In this document: positions 44,627-53,478 of the stretch, in pieces
Layout: each line of letters begins with the position of its first letter
Position numbering within the stretch: position 1 is the first letter of the stretch
Source of the DNA: Roseibium limicola
Lineage (GTDB): Bacteria > Pseudomonadota > Alphaproteobacteria > Rhizobiales > Stappiaceae
Assembly: GCF_017313085.1 (NCBI RefSeq)
Contig: NZ_JAFLNF010000002.1
Coordinates: 744,001-808,000, forward strand
Reading direction: 5' to 3'
DNA length: 64,000 bases
Translations under genes and position numbers: made by a program
Notes under the pieces: model-generated
Databases searched by the model: none
Told to the model about the DNA's origin: nothing
What the model saw: only the letters and a program-made list of their open reading frames with translations

Positions 44627-46168
44627 TTAGATATAATCGGTAAGCGACAACTGATAGACGATGGATGAAGCCCTGTAAGATGCTTCGATGTTGGTTTTCA
44701 GCTGCAGGATTTCAGCTGCCAGCAATTCGTTATCAACCCCTTCGATCTCTTCGATCGTGCTGGTAAAACTCGATTTCTGGACCATGTGCCGATCGCTCGT
44801 CGCATCCACGGCACGATAAGCAATCGAGATATCGGTAGCGATATCGACAATCCCGGATTCGTCCGACGTTGTGGGAGCAAGAATGCCGCGTGTCGTCGCA
44901 GTCAGTGCGCCATAGTAAAGTTCGTCGGTCTCACCACCGCCAGAGAAGTCGGCGGCAATAAAGACCGACAGCGCCTTGATCAGATCGGTCAAACCTTCTT
45001 CGTTCGCCCTCACCCCGTAATTGACGTTGAGGTTGTCGTCGATAACCGCTGTCTTGTCGGTACGGGCGTTGGTGGTGGCGTCATTCTCGCCGATGTACCA
45101 TTCAACAGTCGTGCCAGCCCCTGACATCGTAGCTGTCGCTGTGTCGAACGGCGGACCGTCCACACGCACGGGGTCCGCCCCGCCGAAGGTATCGAAGAAG
45201 CTGTCAGCCGCCCATTTATCCGACGCAGCCTTCAAGGTCGTCGCAGCCTCACGTTCCAGCGCCTCGTTGATCGCCGTTCGCAAATTGCCCGCCGTCTCTT
45301 CCAAATCCGCCCCAATAGCGAAAGCCCCCTCTTCCGTGTCGCTCGACGCTGCCGTGAACTCCAGGGTGATGCTTTCTGTATGATCAGGCGGCAAGGTGAA
45401 ATCGATGCTGATGGTTTCGCCCAGCGTCGGCTGGCCGGTAAATTCCACCGACAGACTGTCCGGATCAGTGCCTGTCCCTGCCGGACCAGTTAAAGTCACA
45501 TTGCTCAAGTTGGAAGTGGCCGACGCCAGGTCGAAGCCGAAGTCATGAGCCCCATCCTCAGTGATGGAAAAGGTTGAATCCGTTGGAACAGCACCGGCAT
45601 AATTCGTGGCCAGAGCGGAGACATCGAGCCGACCGTTGTTATTGGCCCCCAGGTTGGCTTGCCCGAACTCATCCATCACCATGCGCAAACCATCAAGGCC
45701 GCCCGCACCGTCCAGGATGGCATCAATCGGCGAGACCGGGTCCTCTGACGCAACCCCACCGCCATAAAGATAATATCCGGCAACCTCCGTATTGAGGAGA
45801 CTGGCAGCCTCATAAAGGAGTAACTCAGCCGTCGCTTGCGTGCGCGTCTGGCCATCGTTTTGAAGCTCAAAATCGTTGAGATCCATAGACGCCTTGCCGT
45901 CGATCCGGATGTCCTCCAGGCGATCAAGCGTCAGGTTCATCGTCTTGATGTGCAGATTGGCCTGAACAATCGTCTCTTCGTAGGCCTCGATGCGCTTGAC
46001 CTTCTGTGTCAGCTCCAGATCCAGAAGTCTGGAATTGCCGACAGCGCCGTAAGTCGTGCCTTCCTTACCGGAAGCCAACTGAGATGTCTTTTCGTTCAGA
46101 GATTTCGACAGACTGGTGATCTGACGGGTCATGTAGTGACGGGAAGTTGAAATTGTATCAATCGCCAT
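44627..46168 (-). CDS. flgL: Hook-filament junction protein FlgL (HAP3), enlarged
   Basis: 513 residues. The N-terminus (MAIDTISTSRHYMTRQITSLSKSLNEKTSQLASGK) and C-terminus (ELLAAEILQLKTNIEASYRASSIVYQLSLTDYI) are flagellin-like helices of the FlgL type. The middle (~170-410) is a long Thr/Ser/Asp-rich beta insertion, making the protein much longer than the ~300 residues of enteric FlgL. It connects FlgK to the first flagellin. Starts 7 bp after flgK. Confidence 0.92.
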   Translation of the reverse strand: MAIDTISTSRHYMTRQITSLSKSLNEKTSQLASGKEGTTYGAVGNSRLLDLELTQKVKRIEAYEETIVQANLHIKTMNLTLDRLEDIRIDGKASMDLNDFELQNDGQTRTQATAELLLYEAASLLNTEVAGYYLYGGGVASEDPVSPIDAILDGAGGLDGLRMVMDEFGQANLGANNNGRLDVSALATNYAGAVPTDSTFSITEDGAHDFGFDLASATSNLSNVTLTGPAGTGTDPDSLSVEFTGQPTLGETISIDFTLPPDHTESITLEFTAASSDTEEGAFAIGADLEETAGNLRTAINEALEREAATTLKAASDKWAADSFFDTFGGADPVRVDGPPFDTATATMSGAGTTVEWYIGENDATTNARTDKTAVIDDNLNVNYGVRANEEGLTDLIKALSVFIAADFSGGGETDELYYGALTATTRGILAPTTSDESGIVDIATDISIAYRAVDATSDRHMVQKSSFTSTIEEIEGVDNELLAAEILQLKTNIEASYRASSIVYQLSLTDYI

Positions 46169-46175
46169 GACGCAC

Positions 46176-48026
46176 CTACACCGTGTTCAACAAGACATCG
46201 AAGAGCTCATCCACCGCCTGCATGATCCGCGCGTTGGCGGCATAAGCGTTTTGTAGCTCGACCAGAAAAGCCAGCTCCTCGTCCATGTTCACCGAGTAGC
46301 TTTCCTCATAGCGAACAGCGAGATTGATCGTCAGTGTTTCCTGGGCCTGCGCATAGGCATTGGTATCGCTGGCCTGGTTGCCTTGATACGCGACCACCTG
46401 GTTGACGTAGGACAGAAGGGTCCCCTCATAGGGCGTCGCCGCGCTGCCGATACCCGCATCCGGGTCGAAGGCAATGGCTTTGCCGCTCAATTGACCAAGC
46501 AGATACTGCGGCCGTGAAGAGTCGTTCTGAGAATTGGCCGGTGAAGTCTGATAGGTCACCAGAAGCGAACTGTCGGCCAGCAATGCCGTGTTCACCGAAA
46601 TGCCACTGGCGTAGCCAAGCCGCTCTCCACCTTTTTCCAGATGATCGGTAAACGTCTCCTGCCCGTCCCGCATGTCGACGAAGACCGAAAGGCCAAGCCC
46701 CTCATCCGTATTCCCCGTCGGCGTGATGTTTGCGGAGAGACTTTCCACGGTTGTGTTTGCCGCCGTGTCCCCCAGAATACGCAGATTATCGGAACCATCA
46801 TTGCTGACAGCCAGATCTGTCGCCGCCAGTGCGGCCATGATCTGTGTGATCGTATCAGCCGGATCACCTGACGAAATGTCGACCCCGTAGACTGTATCCC
46901 CGGACCGGCTCGTCGCGGTGTCATCCAAAGGCAGCAAAGCCGGATCCGTGACCGCAACGAAGCTGACGTTTTGAGTATCCCCGGCTGAATCCACATATTC
47001 AAGCGCGATGGTGTTCCCGGCGCGCAAGCCCGAAACATCGAGCGTGTAGCCTTCTTCCACTCCGACAGTCGTCTCCTCCCCCTCGACTGTGACATTCGAG
47101 AAAGCGAGGGAAACTTCCGCCGCAAGGGTATCAAGCTGAGCCTGGGCCTCGACCAGGATTTCGTCCCGCACTTCCGCCAGAGCCTTGATCGACCCCGACG
47201 AAGAACTTGAGATCAGATCAAACCGCGTTCCACCGGGCGTCGTCACCATGATCGAATTCCCCTCAATCCCCGCCCGCAGGGTGGCTGAAGGTTCGAACGA
47301 AACGGTCGACGCCTGGTTGTTGGCCAACAGCTGGTTGCCGTTACGAGTGCGGATCAACAATGTTCCCGAATCTTCCTCGGTGACCACAACATCAAGCAAG
47401 CCTGAAAGCTGTTCCACATAGCGGTCGCGCTGGTCTTCCAGATCCGCAACCGACTGCTGGACATTCCTGGCTTCCAGGATGCGCGCATCGAGGTCCTCGA
47501 TGCTGTTCAGGATCGAGTTCACGTCCTCTGCCTGTTCTTTCAATCCATTGTCGGCCGTCTCACGCATGGTATTGATCGTCTCGTAGGCCGAGTTCAACTG
47601 ATAGGCCAAGGACTGCGCAGTCCCAATGACATCCTGCTGAGCTGCATAGGACGAAGGGTCATTGACAAGGGTGCTGAGCGCGTTGTTCAGGTCCGACATC
47701 AAGGAGTTCAGCCCCAATCCGTCTCCAAGCGTGCCGAACAGCTCATCCAGCCGCCCGGCTGCCGTCGCGATCTCGGTCGCATAGTTCGTCTCGGACAGGG
47801 ATTTGAAGTAGGATTTCTGAACTGTCTCATCGACAGCCCGATTGATCGTGCTGGACAGGATGCCAGAGACATTGCCGGCACCATCGTAGAAGACGTTCGC
47901 CGCAATTGTCTTGGTGGAGTAGCCGACAGTCTCCGCATTGGCCACATTGGCCGCAGTAACGTCGAGCTGCTTCTGATTGTAATTCAGGCCGAAAAGCGCC
48001 GTATTCAATGCAGATGTCAAACTCAT
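46176..48026 (-). CDS. flgK: Hook-filament junction protein FlgK (HAP1)
   Basis: 616 residues. N-terminus SLTSALNTALFGLNYNQKQLDVTAANVANAETVGYSTKT is the rod/hook signature; C-terminus SVNMDEELAFLVELQNAYAANARIMQAVDELFDVLLNTV is the flg_bbr_C helix. The middle carries FlgK-type segments (VVVTEEDSGTLLIRTRNGNQLLAN). It caps the hook and anchors FlgL. Located between flgE and flgL, an order typical of late flagellar operons. Confidence 0.95.
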   Translation of the reverse strand: MSLTSALNTALFGLNYNQKQLDVTAANVANAETVGYSTKTIAANVFYDGAGNVSGILSSTINRAVDETVQKSYFKSLSETNYATEIATAAGRLDELFGTLGDGLGLNSLMSDLNNALSTLVNDPSSYAAQQDVIGTAQSLAYQLNSAYETINTMRETADNGLKEQAEDVNSILNSIEDLDARILEARNVQQSVADLEDQRDRYVEQLSGLLDVVVTEEDSGTLLIRTRNGNQLLANNQASTVSFEPSATLRAGIEGNSIMVTTPGGTRFDLISSSSSGSIKALAEVRDEILVEAQAQLDTLAAEVSLAFSNVTVEGEETTVGVEEGYTLDVSGLRAGNTIALEYVDSAGDTQNVSFVAVTDPALLPLDDTATSRSGDTVYGVDISSGDPADTITQIMAALAATDLAVSNDGSDNLRILGDTAANTTVESLSANITPTGNTDEGLGLSVFVDMRDGQETFTDHLEKGGERLGYASGISVNTALLADSSLLVTYQTSPANSQNDSSRPQYLLGQLSGKAIAFDPDAGIGSAATPYEGTLLSYVNQVVAYQGNQASDTNAYAQAQETLTINLAVRYEESYSVNMDEELAFLVELQNAYAANARIMQAVDELFDVLLNTV

Positions 48027-48071
48027 GATTGCGCCTCCTCAAACCTTCCTAGCTATCCTGGCAGGTCAGAC

Positions 48072-48090
48072 GGCGGGACCAATTCCCGCC
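48072..48090 (-). other. Hairpin in the flgE-flgK intergenic region
   Basis: GGCGGG (48072-48077) pairs with CCCGCC (48085-48090). There is no T run on either side, so it is more likely an mRNA-stabilising or processing hairpin between flgE and flgK than a terminator. Confidence 0.4.
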
Positions 48091-48104
48091 CTCTGGTTCA
48101 GTTC

Positions 48105-49481
48105 TTATCGGATCATGTTCAGCGCATCGTCGAGCATCTCATCCGAAGACGTGACAACCCGGGTGTTGGCCGAATAGGCCTGCTGCGTAACGATCAGCCG
48201 CGAAAATTCGGCAGCGATATCAGAGTTTGAAAGCTCGAGCGCATTTGCAATGATCGATCCGCCGCCGCTCATGTCCGCCTCACCCGAGGTCGGCGTGGCA
48301 GCAAAAGCCGCACCATCAATACGCTGCAGATTCTGTTCTGCACTGAAGGTCGCCAGAGGCACCTCGTACAAGGCACGAACCTGGGAGTTGGAGTAGGTCG
48401 CATTGATGCGGCCGGATTCATCCACGTAAATGCCGATCACCTCGCCGGCAGGGTAGCCGTTCTGATCAATATCGACTGAGGACGCCACTCCATTTGAGTC
48501 TGAATATTGGGTCAACGAGCCATTGGCGAAGGAAACACCGATGTTCGTTGCGGTCACATCTCCGACGGTAATCGTCGCTATGTCGAAACCGGTCCCAGCC
48601 GCATTGACCGTGCCGTTGGCACCTGCTGTCAGTGTCCCCATTTCACCAGTGGCATCGAACTCGGCGTTGCCGATCTCCAGCCAAGCCGGGTCATTGTCAC
48701 CCGAGCTCATATAGAGGCTCCAGGTATCATTCGTTGCACCTGCAGCATTCGCCGTCTTGGCCCAGCGCACTTCCACGTTCAACGCGGTCCCATTCTCATT
48801 GTAGATCGTGACGGAGCCGCCCGTGATCGATCCATCGAGAAAGGTCTGCTCGTCGGCCGCAGCAATGTCGTCCGTCCCAACGGTTGCCGTATCGAGTAGC
48901 GCCGTATCCGGATCGGAGCCGTCATAATTTTCGGTTTGCGGCACTGTCGGCAGGTTTGCCTGATAGTTGATGGTATTTGTCGCTTCCGCGGCAATCGGCT
49001 GATCATCAATCTGGACAACAGAGACCGCATCACCGATGGCGTTGCCTGTGTCTGGATCCAGCTCATAACCCGTCAGATAATAGCCGGAGCTGTTGACGAA
49101 GTAGCCGTTCTCATCGATCTCGAAATCACCGGCTCGGGTATAATAGTTGGTGTCCGCAAAGGTTGTCGACCCATCGATCACATCATTGGCCTTGGTTACA
49201 ACAAAGTAGCCTTCGCCGTTGATCGCCAGATAAGTATCGACATCATTGGCCGAAATATCACCCTGAACCGTGTTGGTTGCCCGCGACGTTGCATATGTGG
49301 TGCCAGAGACCTGCGCCGACTGCGTTGCACCGCCGCCCGACACCAGGTCGGAAAAGGTCGTGTCCAGCCGCTTGTACCCGGTCGTCTGGGAGTTTGCGAC
49401 GTTACCAGAAAGGTTTTCCAGCGCCTGAGCCTGTGCCGACAGACCGGAGACCGCTGCGTTGATTGCCCCATAGATACCCAT
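48105..49481 (-). CDS. flgE: Flagellar hook protein FlgE
   Basis: 458 residues. N-terminus MGIYGAINAAVSGLSAQAQALENLSGNVANSQTTGYKRLDTTFSDLV; central YLAINGEGYFVVTKANDVI; C-terminal SNSDIAAEFSRLIVTQQAYSANTRVVTSSDEMLDDALNMIR. Builds the hook that joins rod and filament. Behind a perfect sigma-54 promoter; flgK and flgL follow on the same strand. Confidence 0.96.
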   Translation of the reverse strand: MGIYGAINAAVSGLSAQAQALENLSGNVANSQTTGYKRLDTTFSDLVSGGGATQSAQVSGTTYATSRATNTVQGDISANDVDTYLAINGEGYFVVTKANDVIDGSTTFADTNYYTRAGDFEIDENGYFVNSSGYYLTGYELDPDTGNAIGDAVSVVQIDDQPIAAEATNTINYQANLPTVPQTENYDGSDPDTALLDTATVGTDDIAAADEQTFLDGSITGGSVTIYNENGTALNVEVRWAKTANAAGATNDTWSLYMSSGDNDPAWLEIGNAEFDATGEMGTLTAGANGTVNAAGTGFDIATITVGDVTATNIGVSFANGSLTQYSDSNGVASSVDIDQNGYPAGEVIGIYVDESGRINATYSNSQVRALYEVPLATFSAEQNLQRIDGAAFAATPTSGEADMSGGGSIIANALELSNSDIAAEFSRLIVTQQAYSANTRVVTSSDEMLDDALNMIR

Positions 49482-49538
49482 GCTACTTCCTCATCAAGCT
49501 CACGGGTCAATGCCCATGAAATTATTGGAACCAGCATC

Positions 49539-49553
49539 GCAATCACCGTGCCA
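49539..49553 (-). promoter_or_regulatory. Sigma-54 promoter of flgE operon
   Basis: The minus strand reads TGGCACGGTGATTGC, an exact match to TGGCACG-N4-TTGC. Predicted transcription starts near 49527, ~46 nt before the flgE ATG. The remainder of the 49554-49892 gap is AT-rich near 49.6 kb and shows no other gene. Confidence 0.9.
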
Positions 49554-49892
49554 ACTGCCAGGCGTTTTTTCTTTTCCTTTCCTTTCAATAGCTTAGCATT
49601 TATATATAGTTAACTTGCATTAACCTTTTAAAACCCTAGGGAATTCGACAGGCAATTAATTCCTCCCTCAAGGTCATTTTTACCTGTCCTCTGCGGCAAT
49701 ATTCGACCTAAGCAGCATTTGACCGTCCATCGCGCATTCGGCTGGATGTACGCTTGCACCACCGCAATGACCCACATAGTCTTGACGCGAACAGCCGCCT
49801 TCTGACCCGCGAGACGCCCACGCCCGGCGCCGACAGCAGTTCTCCGGGCAAGCGGCACGCCAGAACATCCCAATTGAGACGAAAGAGCAGCC

Positions 49893-50735
49893 ATGCGTTT
49901 TGAAGGAACCGATGCCTATGTGGCCACGGATGATCTGAGGATCGCAGTCAACGCAGCCATTGCTCTGGAGCGCCCACTGCTTGTCAAAGGCGAACCTGGC
50001 ACCGGCAAAACGGTTCTGGCCCAGCAGGTGGCACAAGCCCTCGGCGCGCGCCTGATCGAGTGGCATGTCAAGTCCACCACCAAGGCCCAGCAGGGCCTCT
50101 ATGAGTATGACGCCGTATCGAGGCTTCGCGACAGTCAGCTTGGCGACGAGCGGGTTCGCGACATCAACAATTACATTCGCAAGGGGAAACTTTGGGAAGC
50201 CTTCACCGCATCGGAACGACCGGTGCTGCTGATCGATGAGATCGACAAGGCCGATATCGAGTTTCCAAACGATCTGCTGCTCGAACTCGACCGGATGGAG
50301 TTCCACGTCTATGAAACAGGTGAGACCGTCGCGGCACGCCAGCGCCCCATCGTGATCATCACCTCAAACAACGAGAAAGATCTGCCGGACGCCTTTCTGC
50401 GCCGCTGCTTCTTCCACTTCATCAAGTTTCCGGACCGGGCAACGATGGAGGACATCGTCGATGTCCACTTTCCCGATCTGAAGTCTCGCCTGCTGCGGGA
50501 AGCCCTCACCCTTTTCTATGATGTACGCGATGTGCCGGGCCTGAAAAAGAAGCCCTCAACCTCCGAGCTAATCGACTGGCTAAAGCTGCTGATCAACGAG
50601 GACGTCGATCCGGACGTTCTGCGCAGTGCCGATCAGAAGTCTATCATCCCGCCACTCCATGGCGCCCTGCTGAAGAACGAGCAGGACGTGCATCTGTTCG
50701 AGAAGCTCGCCTTCATGGCCCGGCGAGACCGCTAG
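49893..50735 (+). CDS. MoxR-family AAA+ ATPase
   Basis: 280 residues. Walker A GEPGTGKT at 33-40, Walker B VLLIDEIDKAD at 111-121, sensor 1 IVIITSNNEKDLPDAFLRRC with arginine finger. The TKAQQGLYEYDAVSRL segment is typical of the MoxR branch paired with CoxE-like VWA proteins. These ATPases act as chaperones that remodel or insert cofactors together with a VWA partner; such a partner is encoded ~4 kb downstream on the same strand. Substrate unknown. Confidence 0.92.
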   Translation: MRFEGTDAYVATDDLRIAVNAAIALERPLLVKGEPGTGKTVLAQQVAQALGARLIEWHVKSTTKAQQGLYEYDAVSRLRDSQLGDERVRDINNYIRKGKLWEAFTASERPVLLIDEIDKADIEFPNDLLLELDRMEFHVYETGETVAARQRPIVIITSNNEKDLPDAFLRRCFFHFIKFPDRATMEDIVDVHFPDLKSRLLREALTLFYDVRDVPGLKKKPSTSELIDWLKLLINEDVDPDVLRSADQKSIIPPLHGALLKNEQDVHLFEKLAFMARRDR

Positions 50736-50749
50736 AAGATCAAAGCCCC

Positions 50750-51322
50750 ATGCCATTCAATCGCCACCTTCTGAAGAAGCTCGTTCTCGGCAGCCCAACG
50801 CTGTTGACCCTTGTCTGCGCCGCAACCTTGTCTTTCGACCCGGCAGTGGCGGTTGCACAGGACATGCAAAGCCAGGAAAGCGTTGGCTGGCAGGCGGATG
50901 TCGATGGTATGCGGCACTTTTCCGGCCTGCGTTGTCCGGACGAGGTTGGCGCATTTTTCCGCACCAAGGTTCTGGCGTCCGACGGTGACCGCATGGCGGC
51001 CTGCATTTACACAGGCAATGACGGCATGTCGGCCGTTCTACGCCAGCACCTCGCAGGCACCGGTCAAGCCACCGCAACCAGCTTCCTGGAAAATTACAAA
51101 AACGCTGGTTTCCAGCGCGTCACCCTGAGCGGACCAGCCTCAGAAGGCATTTCCTTCAAGACGCGCCCCTGGACTGCTTCGGTCCTATGCGAGACACTTT
51201 GGTACTTCGACGGACCCAAAGCCGATTACACGCTCTGGATGGCCTATGGCCTCCCTTCGCAGGAGGCAGAGGTTGGCCCGGCACTGGACGCGTTTGTCCG
51301 GCTTCTGAATCGCCAAATCTAA
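50750..51322 (+). CDS. Secreted protein of unknown function
   Basis: 190 residues. Signal peptide (LLKKLVLGSPTLLTLVCAATLSFDPAVAVA, cleavage near AVA-QD) suggests a periplasmic protein of ~155 residues. Three Cys in the mature part (LRCPDEVG, MAACIYTG, SVLCETLW) could form a disulfide. I do not recognise the family. It starts 14 bp after the MoxR gene, so it is co-transcribed with it. Confidence 0.8.
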   Translation: MPFNRHLLKKLVLGSPTLLTLVCAATLSFDPAVAVAQDMQSQESVGWQADVDGMRHFSGLRCPDEVGAFFRTKVLASDGDRMAACIYTGNDGMSAVLRQHLAGTGQATATSFLENYKNAGFQRVTLSGPASEGISFKTRPWTASVLCETLWYFDGPKADYTLWMAYGLPSQEAEVGPALDAFVRLLNRQI

Positions 51323-51397
51323 GCGCGTCGGTTTGCATACCTATCCGTTGTCGGCCAGAGTGCATCTCCCGCGACAAACCAGACAACGAGCTCGCCC

Positions 51398-51925
51398 GTG
51401 CTGCGCCTTCTCCTTCTCCGCCATGCCAAATCCGACTGGAGCAATCCGGCACTGGATGATTTCGACCGCCCCCTGAACCGGCGCGGAGAAAAGGTGACGG
51501 AGGTCATGGCGGAATACATCAACGAAACCTGCCCACCGCCAGACCTCATTTTGTGTTCAACGTCGGTACGCACCCGGCAAACGCTGAAGGGCCTGCTCGA
51601 CCACATTGCTGTCGACACGGACATCCAATTGCGCGGTGAGCTTTATGAAGACAGCGAAGAGGACTATCTCCCGCTGCTGCAGAACCTCGATTCTGTCGCA
51701 GAAACCGTCCTGCTGATCGGGCACAACCCCGCAACCGAAGACACCGCCTCTCGTCTTTATGGCACCGGTTCACAAGTGGCCTTCGCCGATCTCAGCGAAA
51801 AGTACCCAACCGGGGCCTTGACCGTACTCACATTCCCCATCTCCCGCTGGACGGATCTGCGTGAAGGCAGCGGCACGCTTGAACGTTTTATCAAACCGCG
51901 CGACCTGATGGATGCAACCGACTGA
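51398..51925 (+). CDS. sixA: SixA-type phosphohistidine phosphatase
   Basis: 175 residues from a GTG at 51398. Histidine-phosphatase fold: catalytic RHA motif at 8-10 (LLLLRHAKSDWSN), LNRRGEKVT, and the second catalytic His in VLLIGHNPATEDTA. Members dephosphorylate phosphohistidine on signalling or PTS proteins; the substrate here is not known. Cytosolic. 75 bp after the secreted protein and ~47 bp before the next gene. Confidence 0.9.
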   Translation: MLRLLLLRHAKSDWSNPALDDFDRPLNRRGEKVTEVMAEYINETCPPPDLILCSTSVRTRQTLKGLLDHIAVDTDIQLRGELYEDSEEDYLPLLQNLDSVAETVLLIGHNPATEDTASRLYGTGSQVAFADLSEKYPTGALTVLTFPISRWTDLREGSGTLERFIKPRDLMDATD

Positions 51926-51972
51926 TTGAAAGGGGCGTTCCCCTTCCCTACATCGGTTTCGGAGGATCGCAC

Positions 51973-53478
51973 TTGCTCAGACCATTGAAAATCGCCGATG
52001 AAGCCCGCTTGGCCCTTGCCAATCTAACCGACGCTGCCTCGGACCTCACCGTCCCGAGCCTGCGTCTGGGGGTCACGGGCCTGGCACGAGCAGGCAAAAC
52101 CGTCTTCCTGTCCGCACTCGTTCACAACCTGATGCATGGCGGAAGGTTACCCCTGTTTCAGGCAGCCGCCAGCGGCAGGCTTTCGCGCGCCACCCTTCAA
52201 CCGCAACCTGACGATGCGGTGCCGCGCTTCGACTATGAGGCTCATATCGCGGCTCTGGTGAATGACCGCATCTGGCCCCAGTCCACCAGCCAGACCTCAG
52301 AGCTGCGTCTGACATTGGAATATGAGAGCGCCTCCTACCTGAGTCGAAAGCTCGGCCCCGGAAAACTGCATCTCGACCTGATCGATTATCCGGGTGAATG
52401 GCTGCTGGATCTGCCGCTTCTGCGTCAAACCTATGCCGAGTTCTCATCCAAGGCCGTGCGGCTGGCACGAGCCGATAACCGGGCCGCCATCGCCGCCCCC
52501 TTCTTTGCCGCACTCGCAGAGGTCGACCCTGAGAGCCCGGAGAGCGACACGCAGGCTCAGCGCCTCGCCGCCAGTTTCACCGAGTATCTCAGCGCTTGCA
52601 GAAGCGAGACGATGGCCCTGTCAATGCTGCCCCCTGGACGCTTTCTGATGCCAGGGGAGCTCGCCGGATCACCCGCTTTGACATTTGCGCCGATGGATTT
52701 CCCCACCGACGCGGCACCGGCGCGCACCGGCACGCTTCGCGCCATGATGGAGCGCCGCTTCGAAGCCTATAAGACCCATGTGGTTCGCCCCTTCTTCCGC
52801 GACCATTTCGCCCGGCTCGATCGGCAGATTGTTCTGGTCGACGTGCTGCATGCATTAAACGCAGGCCCCCATGCATTGGCAGATCTGCAGGAAGCCCTCA
52901 ACGAAGTCCTGGTCAGCTTTCGCCCCGGACGTAAAAGCTGGCTCTCCTCGATCCTCTCCCGAAAAATTGACCGTATCCTGTTTGCCGCAACCAAGGCCGA
53001 CCATCTGCACCGCGATGATCATGACCGACTGCAGGCCATCCTGCGCAAGCTCGTTGCCCGGGGAATGGATCATGCAGAATATAAAGGCGCTCAGGTCGAC
53101 GTGTTGGCATTGGCGGCTGTTCGCGCAACGCGGGAAGGAACAGTCACGGAGGCGGGACAGGAGCTCCCGCTGATCCTCGGAACCCCGATGCCGGGTCAGA
53201 TGATGAATGGCGAACAGCTGTCGGAGAACAAGGAAATAGGCCTATTTCCCGGTGACTTACCCAAAAATCCGGATTCACTTTTCGAAACGCTTGAATCCGT
53301 TTCTCAGGCCGGGAAATTCGCCACCAATTCGAGCGACCTCTACACACCTGACGACCACAGTTATCTCCGTTTCCGTCCGCCACGTCTGGAAAAGGGCAAG
53401 GACGGACTGACCTTGTCCCTGCCTCATATCCGCCTTGACCGCGCTATCGAGTTCCTGATCGGAGACCGCCTGACATGA
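51973..53478 (+). CDS. ycjX: YcjX-family P-loop protein
   Basis: 501 residues from a TTG at 51973 with GGAGGATC upstream; the frame has no better start. P-loop GLARAGKTVF at 36-45, DLIDYPGEWLLDLP as a switch-like acidic region (~137-150), and LVDVLHALNAGPHAL later. The YcjX/DUF463 family are GTPase-like proteins of stress regulons with poorly known function. Its stop overlaps the start of the next gene by four bases, as in enteric ycjXF. Confidence 0.92.
   Translation: MLRPLKIADEARLALANLTDAASDLTVPSLRLGVTGLARAGKTVFLSALVHNLMHGGRLPLFQAAASGRLSRATLQPQPDDAVPRFDYEAHIAALVNDRIWPQSTSQTSELRLTLEYESASYLSRKLGPGKLHLDLIDYPGEWLLDLPLLRQTYAEFSSKAVRLARADNRAAIAAPFFAALAEVDPESPESDTQAQRLAASFTEYLSACRSETMALSMLPPGRFLMPGELAGSPALTFAPMDFPTDAAPARTGTLRAMMERRFEAYKTHVVRPFFRDHFARLDRQIVLVDVLHALNAGPHALADLQEALNEVLVSFRPGRKSWLSSILSRKIDRILFAATKADHLHRDDHDRLQAILRKLVARGMDHAEYKGAQVDVLALAAVRATREGTVTEAGQELPLILGTPMPGQMMNGEQLSENKEIGLFPGDLPKNPDSLFETLESVSQAGKFATNSSDLYTPDDHSYLRFRPPRLEKGKDGLTLSLPHIRLDRAIEFLIGDRLT

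Noticed and set aside
48072..48090. Hairpin after flgE as a terminator
   Set aside because: No T run follows on either strand, and flgK and flgL need transcription from upstream.
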